DNA of 64,000 nucleotides, from the NCBI GenBank assembly GCA_009103225.1, contig RHPI01001327.1, positions 161,233 through 225,232 of the forward strand, read 5' to 3'. Origin of the DNA: Chlorokybus atmophyticus (lineage: Eukaryota > Streptophyta > Chlorokybophyceae > Chlorokybales > Chlorokybaceae). The translations under genes and the position numbers were made by a program. Under the pieces are notes generated by a model. The model had not been told where the DNA came from, did no database searches, and was given only the letters and a program-made list of their open reading frames with translations. Numbering within the stretch: the stretch's first letter is position 1; each line of letters begins with the position of its first letter. This document shows positions 1 through 12,782 of this stretch, piece after piece.

Positions 1-62
1 GCAACGCATACGCGCTCGCAGCCTTCTGCGCTGTAACAACACACTCTCTCACTCTCTTACAG

Positions 63-714
63 TGGATGGCCACCAACGGTTGGAAGTTCCGCCCCGACCG
101 CGCCTTCGTTCAGCCCAACCTGCTCCCGCTGGCCGACCGTGCCGCCGCGCTCTCCAACAACAACAACAACGTCGTGCACGTGGCTGAGGGGATGGTGCCC
201 ATCGCCCCCATGAGTGAGAGCAACGACCGACGTGGTGTTGATGGCGTGAGAGAGAGAAGGACCGTGCGGGAGCTCGTGTTCTTTGCCAGACTTGAGGTGA
301 GGTGTTGATTTGAGAGAGTGTCTGTGTGTTGCTATGTGCTTTATTTAGTGAATGCGTCGAGCCAACACATTCTTCTTCCTGTCGTTGTTGTCGCAGACGC
401 GCAAAGGCATCATCCTCTTCTGCGACGCAGTGAGTACTGATGCACATTGTGGGCATCGTCACCATCATGATCATCGTTGTTGATGTTGTTGAACAAATAA
501 CACATGAACGCGCACGCGCACGCGCACGCGCACAAACCCGCACACACACAGGTCGATCGTCTTCTAGCAGAAGCGCAGCGCGATGCCACCTCCGTCACCC
601 TCCCGTCCAAGGTGACGTTCATGGGCCGTCCCGCCATGGTGTCGGGCGCGTTCGGAGACGCTTACGTGCGACGGCGGGCGAGGGAATGGAACGTGCCGTG
701 GCAGGTGGGTTTGT

Positions 715-755
<41 letters not shown>

Positions 756-2897
756 TTGATGCTGCTTGTTCTGGTATGCAGGTTGTGACTAACTTAGGGG
801 CGGCTGAAGCCAAGGCGTATTTGAGGGAGGTGAGTCTTGTTGCTAACGCTCAATCAAACCAACACACAAGCGAATGAAGGAGGGAATAACAATGTTGATG
901 TGGTTGTGCATGTGTGTGTAGGGTGACAGGCTTGCGGTGATGCCTTCCCTGGTGGAGAACTCTCCATACACGGTGTACGAGTGCGCGGAGCTGGGCGTGC
1001 CTTTCCTTGCGTCCAATGTTGGTGGTGCGCCGGACTTGGTCCGTGCTTCAGACCATCCACACGCACTCTTCACACCCACAGTAGAGGTATAGTTGTACTT
1101 ACATGCGTGCAAGCCCAGACACGCACGCAACCATGCACAATCATACACAAGCCCACGCACACATGTACACATATGCACGTACGCGCGCGCATATGTACGC
1201 ATCTCACACGCGCAGGCGTTGACTGGCAAGTTGAGGGAAGCCTTGACCGAGGGCGTGGTTCCGGCCCGACCATCTGTGGACGCAACATTAAACGAGCAGA
1301 CTTGGCTCGATTGGCACGTGTGGGCAGTCGATCAGAGAGACGACGAACAAGAGGTCAAAGAGGGTGAGAAGGACACAACCCAACACAAGAGACCGTTCGT
1401 CACGGCCGTGCTTGTGCACTTCAACCGGCCCGCTTTATGCAAACTGGTGCGTATGACACTGCTGTGTTGGTGTGTTGGTATGTTGTCGTTTAGGTCGGTG
1501 TCAAAGTGTGTTGTTTTGTGGGTTTGTCACTAGGCGATAGAGTCTCTTGCGGCTCAAGACTACCCCGCAGACAGCTGGGAGCTTCTGTTGATAGACGACG
1601 GCAGCACCAACGAGGACGCCAAGGAGTTCTTAGACTCCATCGAGCCGGACTTCACTGCCCGGGGATGGTGAGGAGACCAACCAAGGGGTTGAATGCGTTT
1701 GTTGTGGAAAAACAGCTTGTGCTTGTGCATGTGGATATGTTGGTTCCTAGTTACAATTTTCTCCGCCATGTACAGCCTGTCGCGCTGTAAGGAGTCGTAT
1801 GTATGTGACACGACAAGAGTTATACATGCGGATGTTTGCAGGAGGATACTGCGAGAGCCAAACAGATATCTTGGTGCTGCACGGAACACTGCAGCTCGGC
1901 ACGCAAAGGGTGGGTGACACAACACAACTCATGCGTGCGTGCGTGTGTTGGTAGCGTGTCATAGTGGATTTGTTGCAGGGGAGTTCATCCTGTTCATGGA
2001 CGATGATAACTACGCCAAGCTGCACGAGATATCTGCGTTCGTGATGGCGATGACGCGCAGCGGCGCGGACGTGCTCACGTCTTTTGTGGACTTCTTCTGG
2101 TCGACCGGCCGACCGACCGACAACAACGACAGGCCCACGTACATGTTCCTTGGTGGAAGGTGAGGGAGAGTTGACCAATTACACAACAGAACGGGAGAAC
2201 TCGACGTCACTGCTTGTGTTGCTGTTGATTTGCAGTGCGGATGTTGGGGCTTTCAAGAACTGCTATGGCGATGCCAACTCTTTCATGCGAAAATCATCGT
2301 TTTTCAAGATTGGTGGCTACACTGAGGTTTGTTTGTCGGTGTCACGCATGGCCTTGAACCAATGCAGCTGGATGAGTTACTCACAGTCTCACCGCTTCAC
2401 ACAGGATTATGGTGTTGGGTTTGAAGACTGGGAGTTCTACGCAAATGCGTCATTGCAGGGTTACAAGGTAATGATGCTGGGCACCTTCAACAATGTACAA
2501 TCAATCGCTGACAACAGCTGTGGTACGTAGGTTGACATCGTTCCTGAGGCGCTGTACCATTATCGTTTCACGCCCGGCAGCATGCAAAAGACCACAAACT
2601 TCCAACAAAACCGCCGCAGATCTTTGCGGCCGTATCTCAAGATGTTGCCAGACGCCGTACATAATGTGAGCAAGACACCACATGCACTGATAACCACTTC
2701 GCGCACATCGGTGAAGCATAGACAGCTAATCTCTAATGCAACAGGTGATTTTGGGTGCTGTGTTTCCACGCAAATCGGACGGCTCAATCGGCGCACCTGT
2801 TGGGCTCGCCGCTCAGGGCGCCAGCAAGTTTCATGGCGCAGCCAGTGCTGATGGCGAGTTGGTAAAAGCACAGGCTAGTCCCCTACCCAGAAGATGA
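63..2897 (+). CDS. GT4-GT2 glycosyltransferase fusion protein (5' end outside window)
   Basis: This is the 3' part of a multi-exon gene; the first visible exon (63-296) follows an AG acceptor and the true start lies upstream. Further exons with consistent phase are 397-429, 552-704, 782-829, 922-1086, 1216-1446, 1534-1667, 1842-1909, 1979-2159, 2236-2326, 2405-2467, 2531-2665 and 2745-2897 (TGA). The first half ends in a GT4/GT-B donor-binding signature: an E...E pair in SLVENSPYTVYE, followed by GVPFLASNVGG. The second half is a GT2/GT-A domain with AVLVHFNRP, LLIDDGS, the DxD-type motif FMDDDN and GFEDWEF. Both halves look catalytically intact. By family knowledge such enzymes transfer sugars from nucleotide-sugar donors; the product cannot be read from sequence. 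No signal peptide can be judged because the start is missing. Domain assignment is secure, substrate unknown. Confidence 0.85.
705..781 (+). repeat. Intronic (CTGTTG)n microsatellite
   Basis: The intron between two glycosyltransferase exons consists largely of CTG/TTG repeats, running from about 710 to 765. It is bounded by a clean GT donor and AG acceptor, so the apparent poly-leucine reading frame across it is not coding. Confidence 0.8.
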
Positions 2898-3046
2898 CAC
2901 GCGAGTAACAGTGGACAGATAGATTACGCTCTGCACAGTTTTATATAATATACATACAATAAACACAACTACCTCAACCGCTAACCAACAACGAGAAATC
3001 CCACCCCGTGTGCGCTGAGAGTGCGCTGCTATGCTATGTGTGTGCG

Positions 3047-4644
3047 CTATTGTACGATGCTGTGATTGGCGAGCAGTGGCTGTGCCACTTGCTTGGGTGG
3101 GGCTGGTGGCGCAGGCAGTTGTGGTAGACTCTCCGCACTGCCACCAGAGCAAGGTTAGCATTAATCACACCAAGCATGGGTGGACGACACATAACACAGA
3201 TAGATACCAATTGCACAATGGCTGCCGACATCATGCACAACAAGGCTACGTACTTTGTTTTTCGAAACTCTGTCAACACTGGATAGATGTTCTCAAAAGC
3301 CTCGTAGATCTCCTCCCGCACCTGTTTGCCAGAGACAGAATGTGCAACGCTGTAAATATGGTTCTCTGGTAAAACAAACAATGCATGTTGTACGCAACCT
3401 GTACAAGAAGCATACCTTCGCTCCGGTTAACACAATCTTTCCAGAAACGAAGATCAACAACACAATCTTGGGTTGCTTCATGCGGTAGATCAACCCAGGA
3501 AACAACTCAGGTTCATACTGCGCATACCCATGTAACCACATAAGCATTGCAACACATGAGGCACAAACGTGTTGCACAACTCAATCTCTACGGACGCCAA
3601 ATCATATCACATAGTGAGTGCGTCTACTCACACTCGAGAAGTGGCCGTGCGCATACGCCAACCCCTCCAGTCGGATGGGAAATTTCACATCACATGACCC
3701 AACAATGTTCTGTATCTTGAAATCCTGTGAAAAGTGCATGTACTCATCAGCGCAGTAATAGCGATGCAGTAGAATGCTGCAGTCTCAGGCGAGATGCCAT
3801 ATGCTGCTTTGTACGATGATTACCTTGAAAAGAGCAGGGAAGCCCAGCTTCTGAATAATGCGTGCATACTGCAAACACAAGAAGTTAAGACCAACACTGA
3901 GAGGCCAGAATCGACATTGCATGCTCGACATGACATACTCGTGTGGCCAGCACACACACATATGCAATTACCTTGCGTGCAGCTAGCTTTGACAGCGTTT
4001 CACTCTTGGCACCAGTGCAGACCTGGTTGCACAATTGTCGTAAGCCTATGGCAACTTATACTTGTAGCAATGGCAAGTGCCGCTTGAAAGAAATGCAACA
4101 AGCAGAAGTGCAATGCTGCGGTTATCCACAGTTTGCAGCAACTAGCTCACCATCTTTCCTGAAGCAAAAATGAGGGCGGTGGTTTTGGGATCGCGGATGC
4201 GCATAATCACAGCAGCGAATCGCTGATGTTTGCGCATGCCTCACAGTCAGATGTGAGCATGGTAAGGCAAAGTAACTAGGGCTGCACACAACCAGTAGCT
4301 GCAAGGCCACACCTTCGGGTTGTACTCAGCGTTGCGTGCGTGCAGTGCAATGGTTTTGAGATCCAACCTACAGTCCATATTGACAGTAGACACAATGTTC
4401 CTGTGTCAACACCCAATTGTCAGCATTATGCCAGAGACAAGCTTAAGGTAAAGTCACGTGCACCAATCTCAGTGTGAGGTTGTCTGATTAGCAAACGCAG
4501 GCCATGCGACTGCACAATGAGAGGATCGTTCCAGAATGCTGTGACGTACTGCAGCGTGGGAACGATCCCAGATGGATGCTTGTCGAGATCCACGGGCTCG
4601 CTGGTGGGAAGCGCAGCAGCAGAAGTCGACGCTCCTCCTGCCAT
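3047..4644 (-). CDS. TBP: TATA-box-binding protein (TBP)
   Basis: General transcription factor that binds TATA promoters in the nucleus and serves RNA polymerases I, II and III. Nine exons (minus-strand order) join in phase: 4644-4550, 4400-4313, 4222-4151, 4022-3972, 3868-3824, 3724-3632, 3517-3416, 3321-3254, 3137-3047, giving about 234 residues. Both halves of the pseudo-symmetric saddle are present: [15 protein letters not shown] and [14 protein letters not shown] in repeat 1; [36 protein letters not shown] and [12 protein letters not shown] in repeat 2; the normal end is [12 protein letters not shown]. The chosen ATG gives a short Ala/Ser-rich N-terminus; in-frame sequence continues upstream, so the start is tentative. 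The last exon adds an unusual Pro-rich tail of about 30 residues. The gene is divergent from the 5-phosphatase gene. Confidence 0.95.
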
Positions 4645-5238
4645 CGCCACCACCGACGCCGTAGCCACCACCGACGCCCGGAGCCGTCGCCGCTTGCCAC
4701 ACCAAATACCACCCTGAACTCCGCAGCAATTCCACCCGATCGTTCCCCAAACGTCCCAGAACAAGGTCACCAAGAACAGATCAGGCTCTATCCACACTTG
4801 CTATCACCACCAACACTGCCGCCGGTTCCGCCGCCGCCGCCGCTGCCGCCAACACTGCCGCCCCTTTTTGTTGCCAGCGTTTAGGGTTTGTGCTGATCTG
4901 GGTCGACAAGGCATAGAATATGAACCGGTGATAGCGAAACGGGATCGGAATGAGTGAGTCACACTTTGGAGAGTGTGACGCAATGCCATGTTGCCGGTGG
5001 TGCCGGTGTGGACCTTGGCGTGGTTGACCGCCGCGGTGAGGTAGGTGGGGAGGCTGGAGGGGACGCTGTATGTCGAAGGTTGTTGCGATTTTTTGGCCTT
5101 GATTGAGTGCTAGAACGTATGTAAAAGGTGCGGCTTGGTGGGCAAAGGCGAGGTGTTTGGGGGTTGTTCTTTGAATGGAATGAGCACGGCGTGTGCTGCT
5201 ATGGTTGGGTCGTTGAGGAGGAGGCGGCGACCGTGGTG
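4645..5238. promoter_or_regulatory. Shared divergent promoter region, TBP / 5-phosphatase
   Basis: The two start codons are about 595 bases apart on opposite strands, so this interval must hold both 5' UTRs and both promoters. It contains a GCC/GCN-rich stretch at about 4815-4865. I see no clear TATA box. The function is inferred from geometry only. Confidence 0.5.
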
Positions 5239-8200
5239 ATGGCGCAGCCATACTGGCAGTATAACCAGCAGCAGCAGGACCCGTTACAGGCGTTGGCAGC
5301 CTTGAGCCTTGCCGGTGTGGGTGGCGGCACTGCTGCTGCGGCAGGCAGCAGCAATATGAGCAGCGTTGCTGCCTCACCGCTCGCTAGCTTGCACAGCATT
5401 CCTCCCCGTGCTCCTCCTACAGCACTGCCGCCGCTTTCTCCCGGCTCACTGGTCAGCGCCTTCGGCATTGGTAGCAGCAGCAGCAACCTCATTTCGCCAA
5501 GCACAAGCACCACCAGCAGCCCCCCGGCATGGACAGCGTTTCCGCCGGCCGTCGCCACCGTCGAAGACGACGACGACCCCTTCGCCGCCCTCGCCACACG
5601 CCGCACAGCCAGTGCACCTTCACCACTTGCCACTACCACAGCAGCGCAAGCACAGGCACAACCACCAGCAACGGCATCAGCGTCTGCCATTGAGACCCTA
5701 GCTCCTGATCTAGGCAGGCACTTGGATGATTTCTTTGCCAACAAGAAAGCACCTCCTCCTCCTCCACCCCGACGGGAATCGTCTTCACAACAATCACATC
5801 AACAGCAGCAGCAACACCAGCAGCAGGCACAGCAGCAAGCTCATGCACGAAGGCTTCCTTCAGGAGGAGTCTCGGGAGGCTCTACAGCGCCTCCATGCTT
5901 TGAACTCAGGCCCCCACCCATTCGCTTGGACTCATCCTCCATCACGGTGTTGGCTGAAGCTGCTGGGTCGCTTTGGTCTGCGGGGCAGGGTGGTTACCTG
6001 CGTGTCTGGCAGTCCCCAGGTACTATTAATTATACCACTGGAAACTCAACAGCAACATACATACACATGCATGCGCTCATCCAACCGATACTACCAATAC
6101 TTCTTGCTGTTTGGTTACCAATGCGTTGATTGACTGTCATTTTGCTGTACCATAAGCGTATTTCTGCGACACTATACTGGCAAGGCCGACGCACTCATGC
6201 ATGTGCGTCTTGCATGAGAAGTTACACCCGCCCCCCCTCCTTCTCTCCGCTCTGTCAGGAGGCGGGCGCAGTCCAAGCAAAAAGTTGTGTCCTGTGTGAG
6301 ATTATTGTTGTCAAGCTTCTCATTAGCAGTGTCGCTGGGGCAAGACTAGAAACAACTAGAAAACGCTATGTACGCAATGCCTTTGTCTGATGGTTTCCAA
6401 TAGCAAACAGACAGGCACTGTACATTCTACCAAGTGTCACATGTTGTCGAGCAGTGTTTGCTGCAGCCGGTAGTGCGTCGAGTGAGCATGTATGTTGCTT
6501 TGCCTCAGTTGCTTTGTTGTGTAAGCCTGTGGCATGCGTGATACTTATATACACTCATATCCGCGGTTGCTCAAGGACTGTGATCACCGTATTGGCATGT
6601 GTTTAGGCGATTGCAGCTTGTTGCGAGCCACTTGTTGGTTGCTCATGGCATACGTTGGGTTGCAGGAAGCATTTTCCAAGGGGGAGGTGCTGGCGAGGAG
6701 GACACTGCAGCATGCGCACTACTCCCTGTAGCAGCTGGACGGGCGCTATGCATGAGCAGTTATCCAGCATCCGCACTCATGCTGACTGGGCATGCTGATG
6801 GCTTTGTGCGAGCTTGGTCTGCGCAGGTGAATTGATCTGCATGAGGGTGATTTGTCATGGTTGTCAATGTTAAGTTTTGTCCGCCACCACTGTATTGACA
6901 TGTGGCACATATGCGCATGGAAATTGGCTCATGTGTTAATGATGCACCGTTGGCCATCGAGCATTGAAACGGCATATCGTACTTATGGCAGATCATAACC
7001 AGCGCACACTTAGGTTGAAATCCAATTGAAAGTCATTTGTAATCGACATTCAATTGTGCGTCTGAGATATCGCGACATAGCTGTTGTTTGTGTTGCAGCG
7101 CTTGACTTACATGTTTGTTGTGCTTGCAGCTTCCCAAAAGCTTGGACAGTGCTACTCCGGCTAGTCCTACCAGTGTTGCTCGCAACATCCTTAGGGAATG
7201 CGAGCTGCTGGCATGGCCAGCTCATCGTACACCCGTTACTGCGCTCGCTCTCACTCCATATGGTGTGTCAGCTAGCAAAGATGAGCAACTCAAGATGGCT
7301 GTTTGTGGTCATTGATGTGTATCATATGTCGCATGTGTGCAGGCGACCTGTGGACAGGCACAGACACTGGCAGCATCCGTGTGTGGTCAAGGAATAGCTT
7401 AGCACAGGCACTGAAAACAGGGCGACCCCTGACAGCTTGTGGAGCAGAGTTGGTTCACAGAACAGCAGGTACATGCCACCAACTGGTTGTCAGGCACAAA
7501 GCTAGTACCTCAAGATGCAATCAGGTAATGGAGCAACCTGTGCAATTTTTGACATGCAAATCATTGCTGATTGCAGGCCAAGGCAAGCCCTCTGCTGAAG
7601 TGCGGCAGCTTGTATATGTTCCCGGAACTACTCGTCTTTGGAGCCTGACTGCACAGGTCTCCTCCACGCACACGCATGCATAAGCATCGACAACACATGG
7701 CCGTTACTGCAATTAAACTTTGCTGTGTTGTTACAGTCTGTTTGCATCTGGAACACAAGGACGTGCGAGTTGGTGCAGTGCATTGGTCAAGAGCAGTTGC
7801 TGGGCTACACAGGGATGTCAGGGGCAGATGATTTTGGAGATGCGCCAATTCTGCAGAAGTCGACCTTTTGGGGGCGTGCCCGAAGCTCACTAGCTGCAAC
7901 CGCACAGGTTGGGCACAAGACAAGTTGTATGCATTCTTATTCGCATCGTCACAAAAGATGTATCGCAAGCACAGATGCGCCAATGGTGCCATCTGACCAC
8001 TGCACTTGGGGCGCAGTCTGTGGCCTTGCCTCTGATGCGCATATATATGGCTTATGTAGGCTGCAGCCGGGCAATGGAGCACCTTGAGTACAGGTGTGGC
8101 TGTAAGCGGAACTAGCTCACAACAGTGGGGTAGTGGTTTGTTCGGTGCTGGAGACAAGGGAGGTATATGCGCTATTGCTGCAGCCCCTGATGGTACTGTG

Positions 8201-11200
8201 TGGGGAGGGTGTGTTGATGGTCGTGTCATTCATTGGGAGGGTGAAGGTCTATTGATCGCAGCAGCAAAGGTGAGACCTTTGCTGTAGCACGTGTGCTGGA
8301 TCATGTCATGGCAAGTGCAATATGGCAACACAAGTTCGCGTGTTTTATGTTTTCTGATCGCAGTCCTGTCGCTTGAAAGGTTTTTGCTTATGTGCGCAGC
8401 CTTTGTGGAAGGGTGCCGTCAAGTCCATCTGTGCTGTTGGTCTGCGAGTATGGGCTGGCAGTGCTACAGGCTCAATAAGGGTACTGGATGGAAGCAATGG
8501 CGGCGATCTGGGTGCATGGAAAGCGCATGATGCCGCTGTTGCCAGCATGACCAGCTGTGGAGATTATGTCTTCAGCTTGTGAGTTTCTTTGTGGTTGTTT
8601 AATGGTTGCTGAGGTCCTGTTTGTGCTGTGTTCGACATCATCTGTACTCTTCCACATGGCGTCCTGAAAGTTTTGTCATGACAGGGCTTCCACTGGACAC
8701 ATTCGAGGCTGGGATGCACGCTCGCCTTGTGATGCTGATGCTCAGATACGTTTTGCGCTTGAGCAGAATGCGGCTGCTTACACCGTTCCCCAAACTGTGC
8801 GCCTCTTAGCCGGCACTTGGAATGTCAATGAGCAGGTGCGTATCCACAGTTGCTTCATAGCTTGTACTAACTTGTTGACACACATTGTAACACTGGATAC
8901 TGAAAGTATATCAATGCAAACCGTGGTCGTACAGTGGCAGCAGTTGTGGGTATCATGCTTTGGTTGTGCCATGGCAGTTGTAGTTGAGTTTGCAATCACT
9001 GACTGAAGGGTTACTGTTCGTCTCAGAAACCTGCTGTTGACTCGCTGCGGAGGTGGCTGGGTGGTGCCTCTGCAGGTGGTGCACAGGGAGCGGATGTTGT
9101 CTGCGTTGGGCTGCAGGTAAGCTCACCTTTGCAGATTTGAGTGCACTCGTAATTGTCCGCTGCGGCTTTTCATACCATTCATGTGGGTGGTATTATCAGG
9201 AAACAGAGATGAGCGCTGGTAGCATATTTTTGGCCACTGCCAAAGAGACAGTTGGCGTTGGATTGGATGGTAGTGGGGGCATTGCTGGTATGTGGCTTCA
9301 GGCGATCACGCTGGCCTTAGGCGGCGAAGCAGTATTTGTAAAAGTGGCCGCACGCCAATTGGCCGGCATCCTCATTGGTGTTTGGTGAGTGCCTTGCTGT
9401 GAGAATGGCAACCAGTGGTCATTGAGTGGTACGTCCTCATTGTGCTCTATGTATGTGCAGGGTGCGGCGGGACATCTTGCGCTACGTGAGTGAAGCGGAT
9501 ACGGCTACCGCTGCAGTTGCTTGTGGCCTTATGGGCCGTACACTTGGAAATAAGGTGAAGTACCTGGCGCACAATGTAACGTTTCATACATCCACAATCC
9601 TCGTTTTCTCTGTTGTACATTTTGTTGTGAGGTTTTATGTGTCCACTTGTCATGAAACCGACTTGAGTAATTGCAGGGGGGAGTTGCAGTTCGGCTCGTG
9701 CTTCACCGACGCAATGTCTGCTTGATCAATAGCCACTTTGCTGCGCACACCGAAGCTGTCTCCCGGCGCAACGCAGACTACGAGCACATCATCACCAAGC
9801 TTGCATTCCCCGCTCGCTCGGTGTATGCTGCTGGCTCTGGTGGCATGCACCGCTCAGGGTCTGGGTAAGGATGCATTGCTACTTGCTTTGTTCCCATCAA
9901 CAATGACACACGCATACCACATTGCCTTGACATTTGGGCTGTTTCCTTGTGTCATGGTCAAGTGTTGCAGCTGTTGGTGTGATTACGCGCATCACATCAA
10001 CAGCTGCAACACTGCGCAGTGCTGACCTTGATCGAGTTGGGAGCGGGAACTCACTTAGCAATGGGAGTGCTGGGAGCGGCTTCACCCGCAGTCCCAGCTT
10101 CAGTTCTACTGGACCTAGCAGCCCTCATTCCTCCAACTCCCCGCCCCCTCTTTCACCTCCTTCACAGGTCTGTTGTTCATCGGTGTTGCTCAAGTTTGGG
10201 AACCATTGCATGCGTCACATCTGCTTCCAAAATGTCCTTATGCGTGCATTGTCAAAGTGATTGTCTCCACTTCTTCCAAAACAAAGCAGGAACAGAAGGG
10301 TTCAGGAGCCACCGCTGTTCCCCTGTCGGGATTGAGTGAGTGTGACACTGTCGTTTGGGTCGGGGACATGAACTATCGAGTGCAGGTGAGTTACGCAGAA
10401 GCACTGGCAGCAATAGCTCGAGAAGACCTAGCGCTCCTCCTTCGGCATGATCAGGTGAGTTGGCAGCAAGCCACAAGCTGAGAGCCCGCCAGTTGTGCGT
10501 GTTGTTGTCTACTTTCTCAGCGGTATGCCAGGGAATGCAGAAACGTATCATAGTGTACTCTTCCAACTGTGGGCATATGCGCAGCTACATGAGGAAAAAA
10601 TCGCCAAACGGGTATTCCAAGGATTTGTCGAGCCGCCCATTACCTTCCCACCAACATACAAGTTTGACAAGCACAACCCGGACCGCCTTGGTGCGTTTTG
10701 CACAGTCAGCTGTGGTTGTACACGCAATGCCAAGCGCTTTGACTGATGCGCAACCTGTATTGCACACAGCATATGACAGCAGTGAAAAGCAACGCGTGCC
10801 AGCATGGTGCGATCGTGTGTTGATTAGGGAAGACATATCAACTGCTGCTAGAGTAGACGTTGAGCGGTAAGTGGCAGTTTGTGTGTTTAACGTCAGTCCC
10901 TTTAGCAGACGCTTTTCTTGTTGCACATTCCCAGCTTGTGGTGCCATGGCTCTTCACAGTCGTTTGTATCATGGGTTGTGCACGTGGCTTGAGGGAGTTG
11001 TTAGTGGTGTGCGTGCATTATGGCACGTGCGCTCACTGTGCATTTTGCGTGTGTTCAACAGGTACGATTCTTGCATGTCAGTGCTGGACAGTGATCACAA
11101 GCCTGTTGCAGCACTCCTGCGGCTTGCTTTGCAGGTAAGCAGTTCACAGTTACACTGCCTTCCTGAAATCAGTGGGGCATTCTTTTACTGTGTCTTACTT

Positions 11201-11860
11201 CGCTTGTGCGCAGGCCATTGACCAAGCCAGTCTTCGGAAACAGTATCAATTTGCGCGTGCGACTGCATATCAAGCCGTCAGCCGCAATCCGCAACATATG
11301 CTTGCGCAAGCCACAGCATTGAGTGACAACGCGCTGTCTCTCACCCCGGCTGCATCCAGCAAAAAGCTGCGGCTGTCCAACAAGAGCAACAAGCCGGTCG
11401 TCTTTTCCATCTGTGTTGACCCTGAATTGGTTGTGGTAGCGGGCCAACAAGTCAAGCTGATAGGTAAGCCAGATTGTAACAACACACGCAAGAACCGCAT
11501 GCTTGTGTGCTCACCACAAGCGTTGGAAGTTGAATGCCACTTCTTAGGCTGCATGAGGGTACGTGCACTTGTATGACCAATAATGTGCTTGTGTGCACAG
11601 GGCCCCTCAGCAGTGCGCTTCCGCGCTGGATGACCATCTTTCCTTCTACCGGTGTCGTGTTACCGCGTGCTGCCGGCACATTGACCATCACCATGTCTCT
11701 TGACAACATGCGGTCCATGAAAGAAGTGGGCGATGACAGCAGCGCATGGCATGATGAGCTGCCCCGCAATGGGTTGTCCATGGCGTTGCTAGTGACTGTA
11801 CATTCAGATTGGTTTGATCAGAGCACCACTCACAGAGTGAGCCTCTCGTGTGATATTTAA
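5239..11860 (+). CDS. WD40-repeat inositol polyphosphate 5-phosphatase (FRA3 / plant 5PTase12-14 type)
   Basis: Removes the 5-phosphate from phosphoinositides or soluble inositol phosphates. Exon 1 (5239-6019) encodes a low-complexity Gln/Ser/Pro/Ala-rich N-terminus. WD-type blades follow (GGYLRVW, GFVRAW, GSIRVW, SVCIWN, GRVIHW, GSIRVL, GHIRGWD). The catalytic domain starts at VRLLAGTWNVNEQ (about 8800) and carries all the expected signatures: LQETEM, NSHFAAH, VWVGDMNYRV, PAWCDRV and SDHKPV. About 20 exons join in consistent phase, including 6666-6826, 7130 onwards and one starting at 8060. A post-catalytic segment, PRWMTIFPSTGVV, matches the C-terminal module of plant FRA3-type enzymes. Two uncertainties remain: the 11462-11600 junction does not join in phase, and the C-terminus may read through to TAA at 11860 or splice to an exon at 12165-12316. 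Confidence 0.9.
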
Positions 11861-12782
11861 GCAGCCAGTAGTCACATTAGGTCTAGCTTGCCTGATCAAG
11901 TATTTTAAAGGCAATGAGAATGCCGTGGAGTCGATGCACTATTGTTTCACACTGAATGCGCACTTTGTTGTGTTGGGACTGAGACCAACAGTTAGCGGAC
12001 TGAGAACATTGCCTTCACAGTGAGCATGTGTAGTCATGTGGGTGGTGTGCTGTGAGTGAAATGTGGGGGCGGGACAATATGTGCTGGTGTTGAGTGTGCA
12101 TATCACAGTGAACATGACACACGGCAACCGCATTTCTCATTGACCTTTTGTTTTTATGTGTCAGATCGAACAGGGCTGGGCTAGGTCATTGCTTGTGGCC
12201 GTCATAGTCCTACTCTACTGTCTTTCTCGTCTACCTTGTGTAAATTTTGTAGAGTTGAACACAGTCACGCGCATGGGCAGTGCTCACTCAGCAGCATGTT
12301 ATCTGCATTTGCGGTAGCATTGCGAGGCCATGTACTTGGCGCAAGCACCAGCAGCAATGAAGACAACCACAGCATCAGCAATGGCAGCAGCACCATCATC
12401 AGCACAAGCAGCAGCACCAACAGCAAACACCACACTGACCAAAAACAACGTATATACCAAGGCTCCAACTCTTCCACTCATCAACCCACAAGGAAGAACC
12501 CACACTCATTTACTCTAGGTGCGTGTAATGATGAGCCCATGTCAGGACGCTCTTCAACACCCTCCGCAGTTGAGGAATACCTCTGCCCATGAAACATCAC
12601 CCTTATTGAGGGTTTGTAACTGCAAGCACATATCGACATGAGCACAAGCATTGGAGCATGGTATCCAATGCCAACGTACATGACACAGGTCTATACCTGA
12701 AAGCGCTGGTCTGCCCAGTTTCTCAGAGGCAGGAATGGTTGCATTGGTGGTGCAGGCTACGCGTATGCTGTACAGCCGGTCG
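11861..12782. other. Convergent spacer between 5-phosphatase and HMGR
   Basis: This holds a possible alternative last exon of the 5-phosphatase (12165-12316, in phase with the donor at 11837) and a CAG/AGC-rich low-complexity stretch at about 12330-12430. That stretch is open in several frames but shows no recognisable domain; I regard it as 3' UTR or spacer. Confidence 0.4.

Noticed and set aside
440-877. Poly-Val/Ala, poly-Leu and Arg/Ala dipeptide frames over the first gene
   Set aside because: They are translations of intronic CTG/TTG and CG/CA microsatellites in shadow frames of the glycosyltransferase.
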